Assembly: GCA_001701295.1 (NCBI GenBank)
Contig: DAAV01000158.1
Span: 5,881 to 11,241, forward strand
DNA from: Bacteroidales bacterium H10
GTDB lineage: Bacteria > Bacteroidota > Bacteroidia > Bacteroidales > Muribaculaceae
Length of the DNA: 5,361 bases
Reading direction: 5' to 3'
This document shows positions 1 to 5,075 of the stretch, piece by piece; positions within the stretch are counted from its first letter, which is position 1, and every line of letters begins with the position of its first letter. The notes beneath the pieces were generated by a model. That model worked only from the letters and a program-made list of their open reading frames with translations, was not told the origin of the DNA and ran no database searches. The position numbers were made by a program, and so were the translations under genes.

Positions 1-53
1 CACAATATTTAATGTTTTATTACGTTATTATTGCAAACGACAATCAACTCTCT

Positions 54-557
54 ATGAAGCAAATCCTCAATATCCTTATTCTGCTCTCTATCGTATTATT
101 TACATCGTGCAACAAAGAAGATAGAGAGCCTGAATATACACCGCTTACTATTCATCGACAATTCAATACACAAACTATGTCTGTAAAATTGTCGGAACTC
201 AAAGACTTTACTGAATACAAGGATAAAATCTTTATCGTCAATTCCATAGATGAATTGCCCGAAGACAAGTATTTCAGTACCGAGGATTTTGTGAGAGCTA
301 ACATCAACTTCTCCGAGTATTCTCTTGTTATCGTGTATCAGCTTATTTTAGGTGATATTGTTACATATCAGTATGGTTGGTGTTATGATAATTGGGAAGA
401 ACGCTATCAATTCAACACCACCTATGACCGTATAAAGGACTCGGAATATGTGGACGGCGAAATTGAGAATTTCACATACTTGCGGAGTGCAATTCTTGTC
501 CGCCGTATTCCGTCCGATGCCAAATGCTCTATTTCAATGGGTATCTTCGAGCATTAA
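54..557 (+). CDS. Surface-type lipoprotein of unknown function
   Basis: I do not recognise a named family. The 167-residue product starts with a lipoprotein signal peptide: Met-Lys, a hydrophobic stretch at residues 4-16, and the lipobox LFTSC with Cys19 as lipidation site. The residues after the cysteine (N-K-E-D-R-E) fit the K-(D/E)2 type of Bacteroidota surface-export signal, so the mature protein is predicted on the outside of the outer membrane. I chose the ATG at 54 over an in-frame ATG at 12 because the longer form would put 14 polar and mixed residues before the signal peptide. The mature part is acidic and Tyr-rich, with a segment around residues 80-100 (ANINFSEYSLVIVYQ) resembling a beta-rich motif seen in small Bacteroidales lipoproteins; that resemblance is from memory. 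The gene is visibly A+T-richer than everything downstream and is followed by its own hairpin terminator, which suits a host gene or a moron-like cargo gene. Confidence 0.72.
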   Translation: MKQILNILILLSIVLFTSCNKEDREPEYTPLTIHRQFNTQTMSVKLSELKDFTEYKDKIFIVNSIDELPEDKYFSTEDFVRANINFSEYSLVIVYQLILGDIVTYQYGWCYDNWEERYQFNTTYDRIKDSEYVDGEIENFTYLRSAILVRRIPSDAKCSISMGIFEH

Positions 558-566
558 ATTAACGTC

Positions 567-598
567 TTTTCCGCATAGAGGGCTTTACCGTACTTTCG
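567..598 (+). promoter_or_regulatory. Weak Bacteroides-type promoter candidate inside the terminator
   Basis: TTTT at 567-570 is followed after 20 bases by TACTTTCG (591-598), which matches the TAnnTTTG -7 box except for one base. A start near 602-605 would give a leader of under 20 bases and omit the 5' arm of the surrounding inverted repeat, leaving the ATG at 622 free. The match is imperfect and could be chance. Confidence 0.28.
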
Positions 599-625
599 CA
601 GTGCGTTAAAGCCCTTTTTCTATGC
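573..625 (+). terminator. Extended hairpin terminator overlapping the next start codon
   Basis: The inner stem GGGCTTTA (580-587) pairs with TAAAGCCC (607-614). It continues through CGTAC (589-593) with GTGCG (601-605, one G-U pair) around a 7-base loop, and is followed by five T (615-619). This is a good intrinsic terminator for the lipoprotein gene. An outer stem GCATAGA (573-579) with TCTATGC (619-625) closes around the T-run, and its 3' arm contains the ATG at 622-624. RNA reading through from upstream could therefore fold the start codon of the next gene into a stem. Confidence 0.75.
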
Positions 626-1359
626 AGACCATTTCAATAAATTTCATCGTGCCACAGGGGTGGCACGAACTCTCCGATAAACAGCTTCGCTATGTTTATC
701 AACTGCTCGCTCAAAATTTCACCTCCGACGAAGTGAAGACCCTTTGCTTGCTCCATTGGACGGGCACCAAAGTTATAGGCAAGCAAAACACCGACGGCTA
801 CCTGCTCCGAAAAGGACGCTTCATTTTCGAGGTAACGCCGCTTACACTCGCCGAACTGCTCCCGAACCTCGATTGGCTCGGCTCGCTGCCTCCCACGCCC
901 ATACGCCCCGTAAAACTCAAACACCGCCCCGGCATCGCCGCCGACTTCGCCGAGGTGCCATTTGAGCAATACATCATCGTCGATAACCTCTATCAAGGCT
1001 ATCTCCAAACACAGGACGATGCGCTGCTCGACGAAATCGCCTCGGTGGTATATCCCGGCATCAAGACACCGCTTGCCGCCGACGAGCGCATCGCCATTTT
1101 CTACTGGGTAGCATCACTCAAAGACTTCTTTTCGCGCCGCTATCCCGACTTCTTCCAACCGGCAGCGTCCTCAAACCTGCTCGGCGATGCACAGCCCGAC
1201 GTGGAGGGCGCGATGAACGCACAAATCCGCGCCCTCACCAAAGGCGATGTCACCAAAGAGGCCGAAGTCCTCGCCCTTGATACGCACCGAGCTTTAACGG
1301 AGTTAAACGCCCAGGCGCGTGAGTATAAGGAGCTGAACGCCAAAACTGCCTCCAAATGA
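622..1359 (+). CDS. Putative phage morphogenesis protein, 245 aa
   Basis: A soluble 245-residue protein with no signal peptide or membrane segment. The N-terminal part (residues 10-60, containing WHELSDKQLRYVYQLLAQ and the TSDEVKTLCLLHWTG segment) is followed by a Leu/Pro-rich stretch (LAELLPNLDWL, about 77-87). An aromatic helical section (FEQYIIVDNLYQGYLQTQ, then FYWVASLKDFFSRRYPDFF) comes next, and an Ala/Glu/Lys-rich, probably coiled C-terminus (about 195-245). From memory this pattern recurs in Bacteroidales prophages next to tail/neck genes, usually unnamed. Its stop overlaps the start of the next gene by four bases (ATGA), a sign of translational coupling. There is no Shine-Dalgarno; the start sits in the hairpin at 573-625. 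A tail-assembly or head-tail joining role is inferred from context only. Confidence 0.55.
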   Translation: MQTISINFIVPQGWHELSDKQLRYVYQLLAQNFTSDEVKTLCLLHWTGTKVIGKQNTDGYLLRKGRFIFEVTPLTLAELLPNLDWLGSLPPTPIRPVKLKHRPGIAADFAEVPFEQYIIVDNLYQGYLQTQDDALLDEIASVVYPGIKTPLAADERIAIFYWVASLKDFFSRRYPDFFQPAASSNLLGDAQPDVEGAMNAQIRALTKGDVTKEAEVLALDTHRALTELNAQAREYKELNAKTASK

Positions 1360-1868
1360 CAGCGCAGCTCAACGGAAGATGGGACGCGGCCAGTTTCTTC
1401 GAGGTACTGACCGCAACCAACCGCCTCGCTCAATCAGAAGGTTTTACCTTCTGCCGCGTCAGCGGTCTTGACGGCTTCGAGGAAGCTGTCAACGAGGCGC
1501 AGACCCAAACCGCTTTCGTCTGCGTCAGCGATATAGCCGACGGCTATACCGAGTTGAACAACACGCCGCGCACCCGTCGCGTCAAAACTGTGTTTTTCGC
1601 TATGCGCCATGCCGCCGAAGATATGGCGGCTCGCGCCGAGTGCATGGAGATAATGCGCGAGTTGTTCCGGCAATTCATGTCGCGCTTGCTCCCCGAAAAG
1701 GTCAGGTTAGAGCAGAACTGCATCTACCTTGACCCCAGAATATCGTTCAACGAGATTGACCGCTATTTTTTCAATGGTGCCGCAGGTGCTTATTTCCAAA
1801 TCGCAGTCGATGTGTTCACAGATTTAAGATACAATGCAGACGAGTGGAACGACACAGCAGAGCATTGA
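1356..1868 (+). CDS. Putative tail-terminator/neck-like phage protein, 170 aa
   Basis: A 170-residue soluble protein. The middle shows a beta-rich pattern (QTAFVCVSDIADGYTELNNTPRTRRVKTVFFAMRH), then a long amphipathic helix (AAEDMAARAECMEIMRELFRQFMSRLLPEK, about residues 88-117). A final section ends in AYFQIAVDVFTDLRYNADEW. A small alpha/beta protein of this size, just upstream of a gp10-like gene and ending in an aromatic/acidic beta hairpin, is what tail-terminator or head-tail completion proteins look like, but I see no diagnostic motif. It overlaps the previous gene by 4 bases and the next by 35 bases, so the three are almost certainly one translationally coupled operon. Existence as a gene is well supported; the role is inference. 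Confidence 0.5.
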   Translation: MTAQLNGRWDAASFFEVLTATNRLAQSEGFTFCRVSGLDGFEEAVNEAQTQTAFVCVSDIADGYTELNNTPRTRRVKTVFFAMRHAAEDMAARAECMEIMRELFRQFMSRLLPEKVRLEQNCIYLDPRISFNEIDRYFFNGAAGAYFQIAVDVFTDLRYNADEWNDTAEH

Positions 1869-2271
1869 GGCTCGCCGTAAATACGTCAGAGCCTTCAACG
1901 CCACGATGGTTAAAATCTGGCGTGAGCAAATCGCCCTTCTCGGTGTCATCGACACCGGGGCGCTTTACCGCTCGACGGTCGGCATATCCATGACTGCCGA
2001 CGGCAAGTTCATAGACATTACTCTCGAACAGGCATTTAACACCTACGGTCTATTCGTTGACTATGGCACGGGGAGCAATACTCCGCGAGGAAACTCCGGA
2101 GACATCGGCAAAGCCAATAGCCGCCACCGCAAGCGTTGGTTCTCTCGCAAGTATTTCGCTTCCGTGATGAACATTCAGGAATTTTACGCAGACTCCCTCG
2201 GCCAGGAGTTCTGCCGAGCCATATCCAACGCCCTCAACCCCGACATCATGCGACGCGCCGTTACTCTCTGA
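1834..2271 (+). CDS. HK97 gp10-like neck/minor tail protein, 145 aa
   Basis: A 145-residue protein. It has an N-terminal helix (SIEARRKYVRAFNATMVKIWREQIALLGV, about 10-38), then the segment VIDTGALYRSTV. A beta region follows (GKFIDITLEQAFNTYGLFVDYGTGSNTPRGN), with its end at about residue 88. That arrangement, a helix, then D-T-G-x-L-x-x-S and then Y-x-x-F-V-(D/E)-Y-G-T-G, is the hallmark of HK97-gp10/minor tail proteins that sit at the head-tail junction. A basic patch (KANSRHRKRWFSRKYF, about 92-107) is followed by a helix ending the protein. It starts 35 bases inside the preceding gene, with no Shine-Dalgarno. It is the last gene before an 84-base regulatory gap. Confidence 0.62.
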   Translation: MQTSGTTQQSIEARRKYVRAFNATMVKIWREQIALLGVIDTGALYRSTVGISMTADGKFIDITLEQAFNTYGLFVDYGTGSNTPRGNSGDIGKANSRHRKRWFSRKYFASVMNIQEFYADSLGQEFCRAISNALNPDIMRRAVTL

Positions 2272-2277
2272 GTGTCT

Positions 2278-2308
2278 TTTCGGGCGCATAATCATAGCCA
2301 TAACTTTG
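2278..2308 (+). promoter_or_regulatory. Bacteroides-type -33/-7 promoter candidate
   Basis: TTTC (2278-2281) is separated by 19 bases from TAACTTTG (2301-2308). The latter is a full match to the -7 consensus TAnnTTTG, and the spacing is canonical; the -33 box has one mismatch to TTTG. It lies in the gap directly after the gp10-like gene and would give the tail-fibre gene its own transcript with a leader of roughly 40 bases. Confidence 0.5.
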
Positions 2309-2363
2309 CGAATAAACCCATAAACTCATAAACCGCGCCACCGGCGCATAATGTTATGGCTAT
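2294..2363 (+). repeat. 10-bp inverted repeat enclosing the tail-fibre leader and start
   Basis: ATAGCCATAA (2294-2303) is the exact reverse complement of TTATGGCTAT (2354-2363); the second arm contains the ATG at 2356. The same two places carry a direct repeat, GGCGCATAAT at 2283-2292 and 2343-2352, exactly 60 bases apart. The 5' arm overlaps the -7 box, so only RNA entering from upstream would contain both arms. Confidence 0.7.
2312..2335 (+). repeat. Three tandem 8-base repeats ATAAACNN
   Basis: ATAAACCC, ATAAACTC and ATAAACCG follow one another without a gap, starting just after the -7 box and running through the expected transcription start and early leader. They could be a binding site for a phage regulator or a ribosome-favouring A-rich leader; neither can be decided here. 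Confidence 0.6.
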
Positions 2364-3369
2364 TGATACAAAATCGCTCACTCAAATTATTTCCGAGTTC
2401 CGCAAGTTACAGGCCAAAGACTCAATAACCCCGGAGTCGTTGGGCTACATTCTGCAACGTATCGCAGACCTGCTCGCCACCGCCGGAACCTCGGAGACTC
2501 AGGCCATCCTCGGCAACTGGTACAACACGCTCTCGAAAGTCGACCACACAGCCGTCTGCAAATTGCAGCAAGGCTCGGCTGACCGTAATTTCGTCAGGCT
2601 CTCGAACACGTTCATCGACCTGCTCACAGGTCAGCAGATGACAAACGAGAACGCCACAATTATTAATATGGCAACCACCGAGCGGGCCGGGGCGATGAAA
2701 GCGCAGCAGGTCGTAGACCTTAACAACGCCCGACGCGCCGTTGCCGACATACAGAAAATACTCGAAACCGTCCAGGCCAAACTCGGCATGACCGACGGCT
2801 CGAAAGGTCTGTATAACTCCGCTCAGATTCAGGTTACAGCCGAGAACGGAGTCCTCCGGCTCTATGGAGCGCAGCAGCTCGTCGCAGACGGCTATGTGCC
2901 TTATCTTTTCCGGCTTACGCGCAAGCGCAACCCGTGGCGCGACAAAGTCGCAATCGCTGCCGGAGACACGCCGAGAAAATATTGCGACAAGCGCAAGGGC
3001 TGGAATCTGTTCGGCACTTACTACATGGTGAAGATTGCCACCGGCAATATCCTTACATTCAGCACCAATCCACATTACGACCTTTGCCGGACGGCGCAGG
3101 GCTATTCCAACGAGCCGACGGCTCTTGTCAAGCTCCACACCCGCAAGGACGGAACACCGTGCATCGGCTGGGGCCGCTCGGTCATTTCATTGCTCGACCC
3201 CAAGAATCCGAAGAAGCACCGCATGATCCGACTCCGCTTCGCCATCGGATTTGCGAAGAAAATCCTGCCGGGCCGCTCGCTCATCACCACGGCAAACCTC
3301 GTAAGCTCACTCGCCGAGTTCTCGGTCATCTACAATCCCTCGACTAAGACATGGCACTTCGGAAAGTGA
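2356..3369 (+). CDS. Tail-fibre-like structural protein, 337 aa
   Basis: The first about 130 residues match the pattern I associate with Bacteroidales phage fibre/appendage proteins: LTQIISEFRKLQAKDSITPESLGYILQRIADLL (about 8-40), then SADRNFVRLS. The segment ATTERAGAMKAQQVVDLNNAR (about 106-126) follows; the T-x-x-A-G-(A/I)-M type of motif is common in phage tail fibres. A helix (about 125-145) leads into a C-terminal half rich in Lys/Arg and aromatics (residues 180-300), ending in SLAEFSVIYNPSTKTWHFGK, a beta-rich tip-like end. No signal peptide or TM segment is seen. I infer an N-terminal virion-attachment part and a C-terminal receptor-binding part. The gene has its own candidate promoter and a short structured leader. 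A small hairpin (CACTT/AAGTG, 3355-3368) overlaps the stop codon. It is followed by an unusually long non-coding gap. An uncharacterised capsid or baseplate decoration protein is the main alternative. Confidence 0.58.
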   Translation: MAIDTKSLTQIISEFRKLQAKDSITPESLGYILQRIADLLATAGTSETQAILGNWYNTLSKVDHTAVCKLQQGSADRNFVRLSNTFIDLLTGQQMTNENATIINMATTERAGAMKAQQVVDLNNARRAVADIQKILETVQAKLGMTDGSKGLYNSAQIQVTAENGVLRLYGAQQLVADGYVPYLFRLTRKRNPWRDKVAIAAGDTPRKYCDKRKGWNLFGTYYMVKIATGNILTFSTNPHYDLCRTAQGYSNEPTALVKLHTRKDGTPCIGWGRSVISLLDPKNPKKHRMIRLRFAIGFAKKILPGRSLITTANLVSSLAEFSVIYNPSTKTWHFGK

Positions 3370-3385
3370 TACCCCCATATAAAAA

Positions 3386-3514
3386 GATAGCCCTCGTGGC
3401 GGAGCCACAAGGGGGATGCTATCAGTTAAACTTCTATCCGACAGCCCGTAGGAAACCTGCGGGGGATGCTATCGCAAATGCTTCGACACAGATAGCCCGA
3501 TCCGGAATGCTATC
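3386..3514 (+). repeat. Three tandem hairpins with shared base and bulge
   Basis: Copy 1 (3386-3423), copy 2 (3440-3473) and copy 3 (3491-3514) share the basal stem GA(T/C)AGC with GCTATC and an unpaired 3' bulge, GGGAT in copies 1 and 2 and AAT in copy 3. The apical stems differ in sequence and length but still pair. Copy 1 has CCTCGTGGC with GCCACAAGG (one mismatch), copy 2 CCGTAGG with CCTGCGG (one G-U), and copy 3 CCG with CGG. Spacers of 16 and 17 bases separate them. Confidence 0.8.
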
Positions 3515-3524
3515 TCGCATACGT

Positions 3525-3677
3525 CAGAGGTATCCACATTTCTTAGCTTGGCTTCACTTTCGTTCAGAGGTGTCCGGGTTAATTAGCTTGGTTTCACATA
3601 AAATGCAGTGGTACTCGGTTTCATTAGCTTGGCTTTACATCGTTGAGAGGTGTCCGGTCTTGGTAGCTCGAATGATA
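3525..3677 (+). repeat. Four imperfect 33-base tandem repeats
   Basis: Copies begin at 3525, 3565, 3606 and 3645. Each starts with (C/G)AG(A/T)GGT and, exactly 18 bases later, has TTAGCTTGG (GTAGCTCG in the fourth). The first three end in TT(C/T)AC. The core has no insertions or deletions, while the linkers are 7, 8 and 6 bases. The fourth copy is degenerate in its 3' half. Because the period is 40, 41 and 39 bases, the repeats do not encode a protein repeat. Confidence 0.8.
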
Positions 3678-3749
3678 CTTGCCTAACGCAAAATTACAAA
3701 TAATTCTCCACATACACAACACTTTAACCCACAAAATTCACCCTAAATT

Positions 3750-3989
3750 ATGAATCTCCACAAGCATAAGCCTACAATTCAGCTACTATCCGCAATTCTG
3801 CTGATAGTAGTCGGCTGCGGCCTCCTGATTTCCGGCTTCATCATGCCTCCGCCCGGCGAAATTCATAACTCCGTTCTCGTCGCCTTCGGCGAGATACTGA
3901 CTTTCGCGGGGGCATTGTTCGGCATCGATTACCACTACAAATACAAATCCCATGACAAAGACAATCAGGAAAGGGAGCAGGGGCAATGA
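3750..3989 (+). CDS. Phage holin, two-TM, 79 aa
   Basis: A small membrane protein with a basic N-terminus (NLHKHK) and TM1 at about residues 10-32 (ends FIMPP). A short PPPGEIHNS turn leads to TM2 at about 40-58 (VLVAFGEILTFAGALFGID). The C-terminal tail is highly charged (HYKYKSHDKDNQEREQGQ). Both ends are predicted in the cytoplasm, as in class II holins. The turn plus the G-E-I-x-T-F-A-G-A-L-x-G-I-D-Y-H-Y-K segment is what I recall from small holin-like proteins preceding amidases in Bacteroidales prophages. Its last 38 bases overlap the endolysin gene, which supports the lysis role. No Shine-Dalgarno is present; the start follows A/T-rich sequence. It would form inner-membrane lesions at the set lysis time and let the endolysin reach the wall. 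Confidence 0.8.
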   Translation: MNLHKHKPTIQLLSAILLIVVGCGLLISGFIMPPPGEIHNSVLVAFGEILTFAGALFGIDYHYKYKSHDKDNQEREQGQ

Positions 3990-4584
3990 GGTTGCCACCC
4001 TGCAACGTAAGCTCAACCTTATCGCCGACAGTATCTTCGGCCCGATTACCGATGAAGCCGTCCGCGATTTTCAGAAATCGCGCGGCCTCGCCGTGGACGG
4101 CATCGTAGGCCCGAAGACCTGGGCCGCCTTGGGTGTCGGTCAGTCACCGAACACTCGGCGCATCGACAAGATAATCCTCCATTGCTCGGCTACGCCGGAG
4201 GGGAAGGATTATACCGTCGCCCAAATCCGGGAGTGGCATCTTGCACGAGGCTTCTCCGATGTCGGCTATCACTATGTGATATACCGCGATGGCTCCGTTC
4301 ACCGTGGCCGTCCTGAAAACCAGGTCGGCGCACACACCACGGGCCACAACCCACATTCCATAGGAATATGCTACATCGGAGGCTGCGCCGCCACGAAGAA
4401 CGCCAAAGGGGAATATCCTCCCAAAGATACGCGCACTCCGGCGCAACGTGCCGCACTCGTCAACCTTGTTGCCGAGATGCGGAAGAAATATCCCGGCGCC
4501 ACAGTCCACGGACACAACGAGTTCGCAAACAAGGCGTGTCCTTCGTTCAACGTTCAGAAAGAGCCTGAGCTATGCGGTCGATAA
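3952..4584 (+). CDS. Endolysin: peptidoglycan-binding domain plus N-acetylmuramoyl-L-alanine amidase
   Basis: It cuts the bond between N-acetylmuramic acid and L-alanine of the stem peptide. Residues 5-62 form a PG_binding_1 domain (GSRGNEVATLQRKLN, FGPITDEAVRDFQ, GLAVDGIVGPKTWAAL). Residues 71-200 form a T7-lysozyme-type Amidase_2 domain. The expected zinc ligands are His77 (in IILHCSAT), His188 (in VHGHNE) and Cys196 (in NKACPSF). Tyr106 (in DVGYHY) and Lys194 match T7 Tyr46 and Lys128, and His128 lies in VGAH. All catalytic positions are intact. No signal peptide is present, so export depends on the holin encoded just upstream (38-base overlap); an AGGGAGCAGG stretch within the overlap is purine-rich but lies after the start. 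The gene also overlaps the spanin gene by 13 bases. The binding domain at the N-terminus with the catalytic domain behind it is the usual layout for Gram-negative phage lysins. At 210 aa it is a normal length. Confidence 0.95.
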   Translation: MTKTIRKGSRGNEVATLQRKLNLIADSIFGPITDEAVRDFQKSRGLAVDGIVGPKTWAALGVGQSPNTRRIDKIILHCSATPEGKDYTVAQIREWHLARGFSDVGYHYVIYRDGSVHRGRPENQVGAHTTGHNPHSIGICYIGGCAATKNAKGEYPPKDTRTPAQRAALVNLVAEMRKKYPGATVHGHNEFANKACPSFNVQKEPELCGR

Positions 4585-5030
4585 TCTTCATCCTCGCGCT
4601 GGCACTCATAACTTCGTGCCGCTCCCATAAGGAACTGCAACAGGACAAGTCCCTCGCAGTCGATTCCGTAGCCCGGTCGGAGCATCACCGTACAATCGCC
4701 GTGATCGATTCGATGATGCGCTCCACATCCTTCGACTTCGACACCCTCGAAGTCCGGGTGGAGCGTCCGACGGCATACGCCGAGAAGCCGGAGGTCATTC
4801 GGCTCAAAGCCACCAAGGGGCGCGTCCGTGATCAGCGGCGTGTTCAGAGAAATCAGGTCGAAGCCTTCAACCGGCTCGATACGGTGGCCTATCATCAATC
4901 AGCCGCCGAGTCTTCGACGGAACACACCGCCACGACGCGCCTCTATAATCCGCCTGACGGCACTGCGGTTCTCATAATCGCGCTTGTCATCGCCGGTATT
5001 CTGTTCTACGTTTTCTATCGCAAACGCTGA
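4572..5030 (+). CDS. Probable unimolecular spanin (lipoprotein with C-terminal TM anchor), 152 aa
   Basis: The N-terminus is a lipoprotein signal peptide (residues 1-15, hydrophobic 4-13) with lipobox LITSC and Cys16 as first mature residue. The next residues (R-S-H-K) lack the acidic surface-export signal seen in the lipoprotein at 54-557, so the lipid is predicted in the periplasmic face of the outer membrane. A charged central region (17-130) with likely helix at about 83-102 (RVRDQRRVQRNQVEAFNRL) is followed by a TM segment at 131-149 and a terminal RKR, which puts the C-terminus in the cytoplasm. Lipid anchor at one end and inner-membrane anchor at the other, encoded directly after an endolysin, is the architecture of phage T1 gp11-type u-spanins, which join the two membranes to complete lysis. 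It starts 13 bases inside the endolysin gene. Alternative: an unrelated small lipoprotein retained by chance with a TM. Confidence 0.75.
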   Translation: MRSIIFILALALITSCRSHKELQQDKSLAVDSVARSEHHRTIAVIDSMMRSTSFDFDTLEVRVERPTAYAEKPEVIRLKATKGRVRDQRRVQRNQVEAFNRLDTVAYHQSAAESSTEHTATTRLYNPPDGTAVLIIALVIAGILFYVFYRKR

Positions 5031-5075
5031 ACATTTTCCACTCAGAGAGTAGAACTTTCTTCATAAATTGCAGAG

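Larger units (their letters stand above)
3370..3749 (+). ncRNA. Repeat-bearing intergenic region, possible structured RNA
   Basis: A 380-base gap in an otherwise tightly overlapping late region. It contains three related hairpins (3386-3514), then four 33-base repeats (3525-3677), then about 70 bases of A-rich sequence before the holin gene. I see no good promoter at its start and no U-run after any hairpin, so it is more likely to be part of the fibre or lysis transcript, or processed from it, than an independent gene with ordinary ends. A frame open from 3351 to 3686 crosses it, but its repeats do not keep frame. DNA-level roles (protein-binding array, packaging or recombination site) are also possible. 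Confidence 0.4.

Noticed and set aside
12..53. Upstream start for the lipoprotein gene
   Set aside because: It would place 14 residues ahead of a well-formed lipoprotein signal peptide that begins at the ATG at 54.
634..1008. 124-codon minus-strand open frame opposite the 245-aa gene
   Set aside because: Shadow frame; the plus-strand gene is coupled to the next by an ATGA overlap.
2422..3138. 238-codon minus-strand open frame opposite the fibre gene
   Set aside because: Shadow of the G+C-rich fibre gene; no motif, and the plus-strand product has recognisable fibre-like segments.
3386..3514. Array of intrinsic terminators or integron attC sites
   Set aside because: None of the hairpins is followed by a T-run. 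The core sites expected of attC and any integrase or cassette genes are missing.
3525..3677. CRISPR array
   Set aside because: The 33-base units are separated by only 6-8 bases, too short for spacers, the repeats are imperfect, and no cas gene is present.
3351..3686. 111-codon plus-strand open frame across the repeat region
   Set aside because: It overlaps the fibre gene end, its composition is unlike the neighbouring phage genes, and the 40/41/39-base repeats and hairpins do not keep frame within it.
2356..3749. Diversity-generating retroelement with the fibre gene as target
   Set aside because: No reverse transcriptase, no repeated copy of the fibre 3' end and no adenine-specific difference pattern is visible in the window.
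3783..3810. Perfect 8-bp inverted repeat CTACTATC/GATAGTAG near the start of the holin gene
   Set aside because: It could form a hairpin and its GATAG word echoes the upstream hairpins, but it lies in codons for the first membrane segment and lacks the bulge and apical stem, so chance is likely.
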